Assembly: GCF_900112135.1 (NCBI RefSeq)
Contig: NZ_FOLC01000005.1
Span: 206,317-270,316 of the forward strand
Reading direction: 5' to 3'
Source of the DNA: Collimonas sp. OK412
GTDB lineage: Bacteria; Pseudomonadota; Gammaproteobacteria; Burkholderiales; Burkholderiaceae_D
Length of the DNA: 64,000 nucleotides
Shown: in pieces, positions 18,401 through 25,774 of the stretch
Layout: every line of letters begins with the position of its first letter
Numbering within the stretch: position 1 is the stretch's first letter
The notes under the pieces: generated by a model
Told to the model about the DNA's origin: nothing
The model's database searches: none
Seen by the model: only the letters and a program-made list of their open reading frames with translations
Translations under genes and position numbers: made by a program

Positions 18401-19113
18401 TCCAGGATCTGGTGCTTGACCAGGTCGTCGACGCTGCCGATCGGCTTGTGCGCGATCGACTGGCTCCAGGCCCGCGCCGCGCTTTCCGCTTCGGCGAAGG
18501 AGACGGTTTTCTGGCCACGGAAGCGGCCGTACAGCTGGCACAGGTACTCGCGCTTGCTGTCGCGGAAATTGGTGATGCCGCGGTATTTCCCGGCCAGGTG
18601 ATGTTCGATTTTTTCCACCGCCACCACCGCCATGCCGCCGTCGATCTCGGTCGACGTCAGGTCGCCCAGCTGCAGCGCGACGCCGTCGATGATCAGCAGC
18701 GCCAGACGTTCCGACACCGCCTGGCGGCGCTCGCCGGCGCCGTCGACACGGGCGGAAGCCGCCACCAGCGCGGTGAATTCGCGCCCTTCCTCGCCCTCGC
18801 TCGGCTTGAACACCGCGGCGATGTAGCCGTGCGCGCCGTTGGGACGGGCGAACAGGTTATCCTCGGCCCCGACGATGTAAGACCACAGGGTACGCTTGGT
18901 CTTGCCGTTGCGCGCGCCCTGGGTAGTCTCGTCCTGGCCCGGGTTGTAGCTGAAAATATTCTGGTAGACAGCCGTCATCACGGTTTGCAAGGCGTCCAGC
19001 ATGGTCGATTTGCCGGAGCCGGTGGGGCCGGTCAGCAAAGTCATGTTGCCCATCGGGTATTCCTGCGAGCGCAGGGCGCCCCAGTTAACCAGGATCAGTT
19101 TATCCAGCTTCAT
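15493..19113 (-). CDS. JetC/MksB-like SMC ATPase
   Basis: A 1206-residue SMC-type protein. Walker A is GPTGSGKST (residues 29-37) after the short N-terminal strand LILVNWGALR. The middle is long and helical, with a hinge-like region around residues 500-720. The C-terminal head has the signature GTGSGGQLETPAY (about 1067-1079) and Walker B LHLLVNDESFAKMDEGR near 1100. These features match MksB/JetC of MukBEF-like condensins and Wadjet systems. Its start overlaps the jetB stop by four bases (ATGA). With MksF/MksE it should form a DNA-loop-extruding complex; whether it defends against plasmids depends on a nuclease not found here. Confidence 0.92.
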   Translation of the reverse strand: MKLDKLILVNWGALRSQEYPMGNMTLLTGPTGSGKSTMLDALQTVMTAVYQNIFSYNPGQDETTQGARNGKTKRTLWSYIVGAEDNLFARPNGAHGYIAAVFKPSEGEEGREFTALVAASARVDGAGERRQAVSERLALLIIDGVALQLGDLTSTEIDGGMAVVAVEKIEHHLAGKYRGITNFRDSKREYLCQLYGRFRGQKTVSFAEAESAARAWSQSIAHKPIGSVDDLVKHQILELDTSQLSQRIGQISKLMRQVNELRKEGERLSDNVKRLELLGKAVGDTARAHQSASQSQLLVSSLALREDQRQLEAATSAIEALQALIDDETENADKLEQDRGAKNRSLTQIHAQMMGIPAAEQKSRIQNQIEQNDGKIKAVFSALQHNALAAQQLETAARSVAGMQIPPEQKEIANAARQVVLALSAAGTLDLATHLRSIAELAKADEVDVLKSLMLVSGFEGVDAALGKLHAALAGTEHSFVSALHTQIAQLRTAEHDALRHEKDAASRKANLAEGGADYPQHIRHALKEFRSELGAARAQVLCDLVEPLSTEWQAAIEGYLGGARFNLVVDQAWEGKAIDFVRQKKLRANVIQGSFCLKNLKIERTPSDSIVHELSTEHPIAHAYLHDQFGQVVKVADTEALRHTSRGLTRDGKGSGSRTMFTADTDLLVFGQEAKRLAKQRAEQEHAHAEQELTRIRAQLRELQGALALMGQLQCPSFAAIDELENLVRELDAARQDLGRLDLTQVSKLEDEAEALGIEIAALEARKTACSKNIGGHEKAIQGHQAALTRLHFGLGAKQARVDGDTEKLRDLCIVNGSLSFTALTDEVAAWVNDGSYSQSQAAAGVAKQTALSWQLYGDARNALGEYHAHARIDERFETAQGDDLRDGDFTPLYALMVTLQERTRAQLTRQKDIGLIKNLEQLRTAEASFNDVFTKQFCYEIRNAVDTGVRTLKTLNTELDKLKFGTDKFRIDWSEWIPEFKAYYDFFCATSEMSDTQEAGNLFADPVLSAENCQVRDRLVQLLLSDDEDKAVKELQRVADYRNYRRYEIYKESDTGSHVRLSEWGTGSGGQLETPAYIIHAAVVTNRLKRFEKGASLHLLVNDESFAKMDEGRARDVLKFLRDNLGMQLICAMPTKHAGAIKPEFSREWSFSRTVADGNGEVGFVSESDERELRSDKLRELWELRRAQVREQAQINFEAAEQAA

Positions 19114-19850
19114 TCCACGTTTCCTTCTATGCCTTGCGCTGTAAATTCGTCTTCCGCTTCGGCTTCGACTTGCAGGCTCACAGGTTCTGCCTCGCTGCCG
19201 GCGCCGGCCGGCAGCGGCTCCGATTCCAGCGCGGCTTCCAGCATGTCGTCGCTGATGATGCCGAGGATGGTCGGCCGGATCGCCAGCAAGGCGTCCTCAT
19301 CGTCCATCGAAAAATTCGGCGCCAGCCGGATCAGGCGATGGCGCTTGAGATCGTTGAGCAGGCGTTGGCGCTCGATGCTGGTGGGCGGCAGCGCGCGCTT
19401 CAATTGCGTCTGCAGGGTCGCCGACAATTCCTCGAAGCGCGTCAGCACCTCGCCGGAATCCGTCAGGCGGTTGCCGCCTTCCGACAAACCCTGCTGGTAC
19501 TGGAAGCGCAGCGCCAGCGCCGCCGCGACAAAATCCGGCGACAGCCGGGCGCGCAAACCGGGCACCGCTTCCAGTCCGTCTTCCGGCAAACCCGGCACTT
19601 CGGCGCCGGGCGCATACAGGCGAAAGAATTCGCCTTTCAGGTTGTGCTCAAGACGGAAGCCGCCGAGCTGGAAATAATCGCCCAGGCAGGTTTCGATGCG
19701 GCGCGCATCGTCGTACAAGCGCTGCTCGACGCCGTCTTCCTCGCGCAGCACGATGCCGGCGGCGAACAGGCGTCCGACGATTTCGCGGAAACGCTCCAGC
19801 GACAGGTTGTGCAGCGCCAGCTGCTGGTGCAGTGTTTCATTCAGGGTCAT
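19110..19850 (-). CDS. JetB/MksE-like subunit (DUF4194)
   Basis: A 246-residue protein beginning MTLNETLHQQLALHN. It has winged-helix-like segments (FREIVGRLFAAGIVLREEDG; RQRLLNDLKRHRLIRLAPNF) and the DUF4194 type ending DALLAIRPTILGIISDD. MksE/JetB is the KITE subunit that joins MksF to the SMC heads. The start lies inside the last codons of jetA (14-base overlap) and its stop overlaps jetC, so the three are strictly coupled. The acidic C-terminal tail (residues 215-246) is rich in Glu. Confidence 0.88.
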   Translation of the reverse strand: MTLNETLHQQLALHNLSLERFREIVGRLFAAGIVLREEDGVEQRLYDDARRIETCLGDYFQLGGFRLEHNLKGEFFRLYAPGAEVPGLPEDGLEAVPGLRARLSPDFVAAALALRFQYQQGLSEGGNRLTDSGEVLTRFEELSATLQTQLKRALPPTSIERQRLLNDLKRHRLIRLAPNFSMDDEDALLAIRPTILGIISDDMLEAALESEPLPAGAGSEAEPVSLQVEAEAEDEFTAQGIEGNVE

Positions 19851-21282
19851 GTTTCATCTCGATCTGGTAATCGTCGCCGGCATAAAACTCGTTCCAGAGC
19901 TTGCTCGGCAATTTCTGCACGGTGAGCCGGCCGTCGCGCGCGCCGCGCACGGCTTCCACCACCTGCATGTTGTTGAGGACGTCGGTGGTGGTCGCCACCG
20001 GCAAGGTCGACAGCCGGATCGGCCGGTCGCGCAAACGCAGCTCAGCGCGGATCCGGTGCACGATGTCGTCGTTGGAGAGGGCGAAGGCGTCGGCCTCGGC
20101 GCGGTACATGGCCGCCGCCAGCCGGGCGTCGCGCGTCACTTTCGGCTGTGCCGTCACGGTCAGCGCCTTGCGCCGCTGCGAAGCGCTGCGCAGCTTGAAG
20201 CCGGCCGGATCGAGCAGGCGGATTTCGGCCGGCGCGATGGCGGCGCCGATCCGTTCCAGCAAGGCGTCCTGCGCCGCGCCGCTGAGCTTGGCGGTCTTGC
20301 TGATAGCCACGCTGTAGGCTTGCCGGGTCTGGCCGCCGCGCAGCATCAGCGCCTGCTGCACGATGCTGGCGGCGCGCTGCATGTAGACGCTCATGGCCTT
20401 GATCAGTTCAGGATGCTTGGTGGTGCAAGCCGCTTCCACCATTTCTTCGATGCGGTCCAGCATCCATTCCAGCGTTGACGGCCCTTGCCGTTCCTGGCTG
20501 GCCCAGCGCGCGATATCGTTGAGCTGGTCTTCCAGCGCCTGCGACTTGTCATGCTCCAGGCTGTGCAAACGGGCGATCACGTCGCGGATCGCTTGTCGAT
20601 GGCGTTCGATGCTGTCGGCCGTGAGCTGCTTCTTGAATTCCTTTTCGAAGCGGTCGAGGAATTCCATGAAACCGTCCCATGGCGTTTGCGATGCTTCCAG
20701 CATCAGGCGCCGCACCAGCTCCTGGAAATAATCGACGCCTTCCGACAAGTCGCTGATCACTTTTTCGGCGTAGTCGTAGGCGTCGATCAGGTCGTAGGCG
20801 TCGACATTGCGCAACGCGGCGTTGAGCGCATTGCGGCAGCTGCGCACGTTACGCTGGCGGGTACGCGCGCTGCGCCGGTCTATGGCCCAGAACGCTTCGG
20901 CAAACAGCTTGCCGGCGCGCGTGAAGCGGTAGGCGGTGACCAGGCCGGCGCGGTCGCCGAAGGTCTCCAGCCAGCCGTCCCTGAGCAGGGTGCGCAGCAA
21001 TGCGCTGCTGCTTTGCTGGTCGTCGGCGCCGGCGGGAATCAGATCGTCGTCGGCCAGCCCTGCATCCGCCGCTGCCTCTTCCTGCGCCAGCATGACCTGG
21101 CGCGACTCCTGCACCACCGGCAGCAGCAGGTCGCGCAAGCCGTCGCGCGTCAGGTTCTGGCCATAATCGGCGCTGGGACCGTGCAGCCGCTCATACAGCG
21201 CACGCACGCAAGCCACCACCACGCCGCGGTGCTTGCCGGCCAGCGGCCTGAAAAAATTAAGTCGGTCTGGTTCAAAAAACAA
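19837..21282 (-). CDS. JetA/MksF-like kleisin subunit, TTG start
   Basis: A 481-residue protein, MFFEPDRLNFFRPLAGKHR at the N-terminus. It is rich in helices, with the kleisin-like central region ISDLSEGVDYFQELVRRLML and a C-terminal part ending RDGRLTVQKLPSKLWNEF. It matches the MksF/JetA family in length and in gene order F-E-B. No ATG fits: the frame is closed by TAG at 21301-21303 and the first start codon is TTG at 21280-21282, preceded by AAGGCAGG nine bases upstream. The operon promoter should lie left-reading in 21290-21400, where TATATT stands near 21345. Confidence 0.88.
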   Translation of the reverse strand: MFFEPDRLNFFRPLAGKHRGVVVACVRALYERLHGPSADYGQNLTRDGLRDLLLPVVQESRQVMLAQEEAAADAGLADDDLIPAGADDQQSSSALLRTLLRDGWLETFGDRAGLVTAYRFTRAGKLFAEAFWAIDRRSARTRQRNVRSCRNALNAALRNVDAYDLIDAYDYAEKVISDLSEGVDYFQELVRRLMLEASQTPWDGFMEFLDRFEKEFKKQLTADSIERHRQAIRDVIARLHSLEHDKSQALEDQLNDIARWASQERQGPSTLEWMLDRIEEMVEAACTTKHPELIKAMSVYMQRAASIVQQALMLRGGQTRQAYSVAISKTAKLSGAAQDALLERIGAAIAPAEIRLLDPAGFKLRSASQRRKALTVTAQPKVTRDARLAAAMYRAEADAFALSNDDIVHRIRAELRLRDRPIRLSTLPVATTTDVLNNMQVVEAVRGARDGRLTVQKLPSKLWNEFYAGDDYQIEMKHDPE

Positions 21283-21434
21283 TCGGGTTGCCTGCCTTAG
21301 CTACGGAAATGCGTTACAAAAATGCGTTGCAAAAACGAAAATATATCGGGTATTGGCGCCTGGCGATATTGCCGGCGGCGTAATTGTGTAAATTAAAGCC
21401 TAACCCGCCATTGTAAAGGGTCGCGCCGGCGCGC

Positions 21435-21461
21435 ACCGGCTATATCGAGCCGGTATTTTAT
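21435..21461 (+). terminator. Possible terminator hairpin
   Basis: ACCGGCT and AGCCGGT form a 7-bp stem with a 6-base loop (ATATCG), followed by ATTTTATA. It has terminator form on the plus strand although no plus-strand gene lies just before it. It could stop transcripts running out of the jetA region or be part of the repeat cluster. Confidence 0.4.
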
Positions 21462-21500
21462 ACAGTGGACAGAAAGCCGGGCCATCCGTAACATCCATTG

Positions 21501-21664
21501 CTAGTGGACTGTAACAGCCGATTCGGGAGTGAAGGGCACGTATCCGACGTGCAGGGCAAGGCGCACAGCGGAGCAATAGCGAGACTATTGCGAGCATGGG
21601 CAACGCCGCCATGCGCGTCGGATACGTGACAAGCACTTCTGAATTGGCTGTTACAGTCCACTAG
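21501..21664. repeat. Second palindromic element, same core layout as 706-939
   Basis: The ends CTAGTGGACTGTAACAGCC (21501-21519) and its exact complement (21646-21664) form 19-bp perfect arms, extended to 24 bp with one mismatch. A second arm pair, CACGTATCCGACG (21537-21549) and its complement (21616-21628), encloses GCAAGGCGC (21556-21564), a hairpin GCAATAG/CTATTGC with a 5-base loop (21573-21591), and GCAACGC (21600-21606). Spacing matches the element at 706-939, although the arms are unrelated. It carries no gene. Confidence 0.85.
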
Positions 21665-21823
21665 AATGCCGCCAGACATTCCCCGCCTATCCGCCAGGAG
21701 ACACCGTGCCATCGAGCCGCCCCACCAGCCATCCCAGCATGACGATCCAGCGCAAACCGGGCGCCAGCGGCCTGGCAGCCTTGGCAACACCGCTTGGCGC
21801 GCACTGATGCGCCGCCGCCGCCC

Positions 21824-22840
21824 ATGATCCCCTTGTCCCTGCCCGCGGCTCCGGCCAATGTCATCGCTGCCGACGGCCAGCCATGCATGGGGCGCTATGC
21901 CGGCCAGACCGGGACCATCGACTGGTCGACCCTGGCTCCGCCCTATGCGCGCGGCAAGCTGTGGCGGCGCTTCCATCACAAACGCTGGCAATACGTGGCG
22001 CTGTCGACGCCGCGGCTGTTGTGCGGGATCGCGATTGTCGACGTCGGCTGGACCAATACCGCTTTCGCCTACGTCTTCGACCGCCAGCTGGGCAAGCAGA
22101 TCGCCGGTTTTTCGCAAGACGGCATACCTGGCCTGAGCGCCAGGGTCAGCGACCGGCCGGACGGCGCCAGCCGTTTCCACTGTTTCGGCAACCGCATCGA
22201 TTACCAGCCGCCGCTCGCCGGCGCCGAGGATGGCGGCAAATACCAGCTCAGCGTGCAATGCGAGCAGTTCGAGCTCGAGGCTCAATTCGACGCCAGCCAG
22301 GCCGCTCCCCTGTTCCTGGCAGTGGGCCCGATTGTGCACGGCTCGGTGCACGCCACCCAGAAATCGCCGGGCATGCCGCTGACCGGCGAAGTGCGCGCGG
22401 GCGACGAGCGTTATGAGCTGGACGGCGGCGTCGCCAGCTTCGACTATTCGAACGGCCTGCTGGCGCGCAATACAGAGTGGCGCTGGGCCTCCGCCCATGG
22501 CCTGGATATCGGCTTCAACCTGCAGGCCGGTTATTTCGGCAAGCAGGAAAACGTGCTGTGGCTGGACGGCCAGCTGCATGCGCTCGGCCACGTGCGGTTC
22601 GAGTACGACCTGGCGGCGCCGCTGGCGCCGTGGCATATCTATACCGACGACGGCCTGCTCGACTTGCAGTTCATGCCGGAAGGCGCGCGCCACGAAAACA
22701 AGAACCTGCTGGTCGCCGCCACCCGCTATATCCAGCCGATAGGAAGTTTCAGCGGCTGGGTCAAGCCGGAGCGCAATGCCGCGCCGCGTCCGGTGGAGCA
22801 CCTGGTGGGCGTGACCGAGGAACACTTCTCGCGCTGGTGA
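21824..22840 (+). CDS. DUF2804 family protein
   Basis: A 338-residue protein whose motifs (KLWRRFHHKRWQYVAL, VDVGWTNTAFAYVFDR, NTEWRWASAHG) match DUF2804, a family of uncharacterised beta-rich proteins in bacteria and fungi. No catalytic residues are known to me. The ATG at 21824 gives MIPLSLPAAPANVIAADG; an in-frame TTG at 21794 would add ten weakly coding residues and was not chosen. It is followed by the YegD-like gene after 117 bases. No signal peptide or membrane helix was seen. Confidence 0.85.
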   Translation: MIPLSLPAAPANVIAADGQPCMGRYAGQTGTIDWSTLAPPYARGKLWRRFHHKRWQYVALSTPRLLCGIAIVDVGWTNTAFAYVFDRQLGKQIAGFSQDGIPGLSARVSDRPDGASRFHCFGNRIDYQPPLAGAEDGGKYQLSVQCEQFELEAQFDASQAAPLFLAVGPIVHGSVHATQKSPGMPLTGEVRAGDERYELDGGVASFDYSNGLLARNTEWRWASAHGLDIGFNLQAGYFGKQENVLWLDGQLHALGHVRFEYDLAAPLAPWHIYTDDGLLDLQFMPEGARHENKNLLVAATRYIQPIGSFSGWVKPERNAAPRPVEHLVGVTEEHFSRW

Positions 22841-22957
22841 CGTTGCCCCGCACCAACACAGCGATTTGCAATTTTCCAACACCTGCCGCATTTCCCCTGC
22901 ATCGCCAATATGTTTGGTATACCATTGCCGACCAATTTTTCATTTGTGAGGCGAGGC

Positions 22958-24208
22958 ATGTCAAACGCTTGCGGCGTGGATTTCGGCACGTCTAATTCCA
23001 CCGTCGGCTGGAGCAGGCCCGGACAAAGCGCCTTGCTGCCGCTGGAAGACGGCAAGGTCACCTTGCCTTCGGTGGTGTTCTTCAACGCCGAGGATGACGC
23101 CTTCAGTTTCGGCCGCGCCGCGCTGAGCGCTTACCTGGCCGGCTACGAGGGGCGTTTGATGCGCTCCCTGAAGAGCCTGCTCGGCTCCAGCCTGATCGAC
23201 GCCCAGACCGAGGTCGGCGGCCGCGCGCTGCCGTTCCGCGCCCTGCTGAGCCATTTCATCGCGGAATTGAAAACCCGCGCCGAACAGGCTGCCGGCAAGG
23301 ATTTCCAGAGCGTGGTGCTGGGCCGCCCGGTGTTTTTTGTCGACGACAACCCGGCCGCCGACCAGCGCGCCGAAGATACGCTGGCGGAAATCGCCCGCGC
23401 CGTCGGTTTCCAGCACATCGCCTTCCAGTACGAACCTATCGCCGCCGCCTTCGACTATGAATCCAGCATAGAGCGCGAGGAACTGGTGCTGATCGCCGAC
23501 ATCGGCGGCGGCACCTCCGACTTTTCGCTGGTGCGCCTGTCGCCGCAGCGCGCCGGCAACAGCGAACGGCGCGACGACATCCTGGCTACCGGCGGCGTGC
23601 ACATCGGCGGCACCGATTTCGATAAATACCTGAGCCTGTCCAGCGTGATGCCGATGCTGGGACTGGGCAGCCGCCTGGTGAACAACAGCGAAGTGCCGTC
23701 CAGCTATTACTTCAACCTGGCGACCTGGCACACCATCAACCAGATCTATACCCGCAAGGCGTGGCTGCAGCTGAAAGACGTGCAGCGCGAAACGGTCGAG
23801 CGCGAGAAATTCAGCCGGCTGCTGGACCTGGTGGAGCAACGCGCCGGGCACTGGCTGGCGCTGCAGGTGGAGCAAGGCAAGATCGGCTTGTCCGACGCCG
23901 AAACGGTGCAGCTCAGCCTAGACCGTATCGCTCCCGGCCAGGCCCTGAGCCTGACGCGCCGGCAGTTCAACGATAGCATCGCGCACCTGGTGGGCACGGT
24001 GGAAGACACCGTGGGCAACCTGCTGCGCGATGCCGGCGTAACGCCGGCGCAAGTCGATACGGTATTCTTTACCGGCGGCTCCAGCGGCGTACAGCTGCTG
24101 CGCCACAAGATCGCAGCCCTGGTGCCGGCGGCAAAAGCCGTCGAAGGCGACCTGTTCGGCAGCATCGGCGCCGGCCTGGCGCTGGATGCGGTGCGCAAGT
24201 TCGGCTGA
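22958..24208 (+). CDS. YegD-like Hsp70 family ATPase
   Basis: A 416-residue protein with an Hsp70/actin-type nucleotide-binding domain: ACGVDFGTSNSTVGW at the start, ADIGGGTSDFSLVRL in the middle and FFTGGSSGVQLLRHKI near the end. It lacks the substrate-binding domain of DnaK, as in E. coli YegD. The role is unknown, perhaps chaperone-like or regulatory. The ATG at 22958 follows GAGGCGAGG and puts the phosphate loop at residue 7, so the longer frame from 22910 is rejected. A GGTATACC palindrome lies upstream near 22917 and may be part of its promoter. Confidence 0.9.
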   Translation: MSNACGVDFGTSNSTVGWSRPGQSALLPLEDGKVTLPSVVFFNAEDDAFSFGRAALSAYLAGYEGRLMRSLKSLLGSSLIDAQTEVGGRALPFRALLSHFIAELKTRAEQAAGKDFQSVVLGRPVFFVDDNPAADQRAEDTLAEIARAVGFQHIAFQYEPIAAAFDYESSIEREELVLIADIGGGTSDFSLVRLSPQRAGNSERRDDILATGGVHIGGTDFDKYLSLSSVMPMLGLGSRLVNNSEVPSSYYFNLATWHTINQIYTRKAWLQLKDVQRETVEREKFSRLLDLVEQRAGHWLALQVEQGKIGLSDAETVQLSLDRIAPGQALSLTRRQFNDSIAHLVGTVEDTVGNLLRDAGVTPAQVDTVFFTGGSSGVQLLRHKIAALVPAAKAVEGDLFGSIGAGLALDAVRKFG

Positions 24209-24243
24209 ACCTGGCAGCCTGTCGGACTTAGGATGATCGGCTG

Positions 24244-25557
24244 CTAGCCGGCGCTGTCGTCGGTTTTATCCGCCTTGCCGCCGCGCTTGCGCAAGCCGGC
24301 AAGCTCCGACAGGCGCATGCCTTCGGGGATCGCCAGGCGTTTGCCGTGGCCGATCCGCTGCGCGTGGTAAATCCCGGTATGGCCGGAAAACAGATAGCTG
24401 ACGACGCAGGCAATGCCGGCCAGCACGCCGATCTCCGGTCCGAACAATTCGATCGCCATGATGGTCGACGCAATCGGCGTATTGGCGGCGCCGGCGAATA
24501 CCGCCACGAATCCCAAACCGGCCAGCACCGGAACCGGCATCGACAGCAGCTGCGCCAGGGCGTTGCCCAGCGTCGCACCGATATAGAACAGCGGCGTCAC
24601 CTCGCCGCCCTTGAAGCCGGACGCCAGGGTCGTCACCGTGAACACGATCTTGCCGGCGAAGTCGTACGGCGGCAGCGGTTTCTCGAATGCCTCGACGATG
24701 GTCGGAATCCCCAGCCCCAGGTATTTGTCGGTGCCCGGCAGCAAAGCCAGCAGCAGCACGGCCACGCCGCCGGCGAACGGCCGCAGCGGCGGGAACTTGA
24801 TGAGGCGCTTGACCAGGCGCGACAAGCCGTGGGTCGCTTGCGCGAACAGCATGCCGACCAGGCCGAACACGATGCCGGCGGCCAGCGTCGCGGCGAAGAT
24901 CGCGATGCTGAAATGCGGCACGAAAGGGATCGCATAGTGGGTGTGGTGCACCCCGAGCAATGCCGGCACCTGGTCGCTGACGATGGCGGCGATGAAGCAC
25001 GGCAGGATGGCGTCGTAGCGCAAGCGGCCGATGGCCAGCACTTCCCGCCCGAACACCGCGCCGGCCAGCGGCGTGCCGAACACCGAAGCGAAACCGGCGC
25101 TGATGCCGGCCATCAGCAGGATACGGCGCTCGTCCGGCCCGAGCCGGCCGATGCGGGTCACCATGTCGGCCAGGGCGCCGCCCATCTGCACCGCCGTTCC
25201 CTCGCGGCCGGCCGAGCCGCCGAACAGGTGGGTGATCACGGTGCCCAGCAAGATCAGCGGCGCCATGCGTTTCGGCACGATGCGCCGGGGATCGTGGATT
25301 TCGTCGATCAGCAGGTTGTTGCCGCCTTCCACCGACTTGCCCAGCAAGTGATACGCCAGGCCGACCGCAAACCCCGCCAGCGGCAACAGCCACAACAGCC
25401 AGCGATGCGCGTTGCGGGTATCCGTGGCCCACTCCAGCGATAGCAGCAGCGCTGCCGACGCCAGGCCGGCCAGGGCGCCGACCACCGACGCCAGCACCAG
25501 CCAGCGCGCGAGATACACCAGCATCAGCAGCTGTTCAGGATAATTTGTTTTTTTCAT
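24244..25557 (-). CDS. CLC family protein, probable fluoride/proton antiporter
   Basis: A 437-residue CLC protein with about ten membrane segments. In place of the chloride-type motifs it shows GGNNLLIDEIHDP, GREGTAVQMGG and KGGEVTPLF. GREGT with GNNLLIDEIH is what I recall from the CLC-F branch that exports fluoride in exchange for protons. The start ATG at 25555-25557 (MKKTNYPEQ) is chosen because the upstream in-frame TTG at 25587 lies in the leader. Directly upstream is a fluoride riboswitch, which strongly supports fluoride as substrate. Antiporter function is inferred from those two facts together. Confidence 0.9.
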   Translation of the reverse strand: MKKTNYPEQLLMLVYLARWLVLASVVGALAGLASAALLLSLEWATDTRNAHRWLLWLLPLAGFAVGLAYHLLGKSVEGGNNLLIDEIHDPRRIVPKRMAPLILLGTVITHLFGGSAGREGTAVQMGGALADMVTRIGRLGPDERRILLMAGISAGFASVFGTPLAGAVFGREVLAIGRLRYDAILPCFIAAIVSDQVPALLGVHHTHYAIPFVPHFSIAIFAATLAAGIVFGLVGMLFAQATHGLSRLVKRLIKFPPLRPFAGGVAVLLLALLPGTDKYLGLGIPTIVEAFEKPLPPYDFAGKIVFTVTTLASGFKGGEVTPLFYIGATLGNALAQLLSMPVPVLAGLGFVAVFAGAANTPIASTIMAIELFGPEIGVLAGIACVVSYLFSGHTGIYHAQRIGHGKRLAIPEGMRLSELAGLRKRGGKADKTDDSAG

Positions 25558-25613
25558 GGATAAAGGTGCGAGATTTGAAGGACTCAAACCTGGATGGCAA
25601 GGAAAGCGCGCAC

Positions 25614-25726
25614 GCCTGCAGATCCCGTCCAGGAACTTGCAGGCATCATCAGCTGCGTTTGGCTGGAGAGTTTGCGAAGGCTCAAGTCAAAAGCGGCGGT
25701 TCAGGGAGGAATGCCATCTCCGAAAT
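25614..25726 (-). promoter_or_regulatory. Fluoride riboswitch (crcB motif) before the CLC gene
   Basis: Read on the minus strand from 25721, the sequence is GGAGATGGCATTCCTCC followed by CTGAACCGCC. About 45 variable bases later comes GCTGATGATGCCTGCAAG (25653-25636). These are the invariant parts of the fluoride aptamer: the GG-GATGG...CC stem-loop, AACCGCC and CTGATGATGCCT. The last motif's GCCTGCA (25644-25638) can instead pair with TGCAGGC (25620-25614), a mutually exclusive hairpin that forms a plausible expression platform. Fluoride binding should prevent that hairpin and allow CLC expression. No U-run follows the platform, so control may act on translation or as a weak terminator. Confidence 0.93.
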
Positions 25727-25774
25727 ACTACGCCAGCATTGTGCCGGACACTGATATCCGGCGCAAGCCTCACC

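Larger units (their letters stand above)
21283..21823. other. Divergent intergenic region between jetA and DUF2804 gene
   Basis: No gene is supported in these 541 bases. They hold near-direct repeats AAATGCGTTAC / AAATGCGTTGC just upstream of jetA (21307-21332), a hairpin ACCGGCT/AGCCGGT at 21435-21454 followed by ATTTTAT, and the palindromic element at 21501-21664. A long minus-strand ORF through here and the next gene is a shadow of the DUF2804 gene. Confidence 0.6.

Noticed and set aside
15493..21282. Complete Wadjet defence system
   Set aside because: Only JetA, JetB and JetC counterparts are present. Without a JetD gene in the window, calling it a complete Wadjet system is not supported.
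21458..22891. 477-codon minus-strand ORF upstream of jetA
   Set aside because: It is the complement of the DUF2804 gene joined to the stop-free palindromic element, with no family match.
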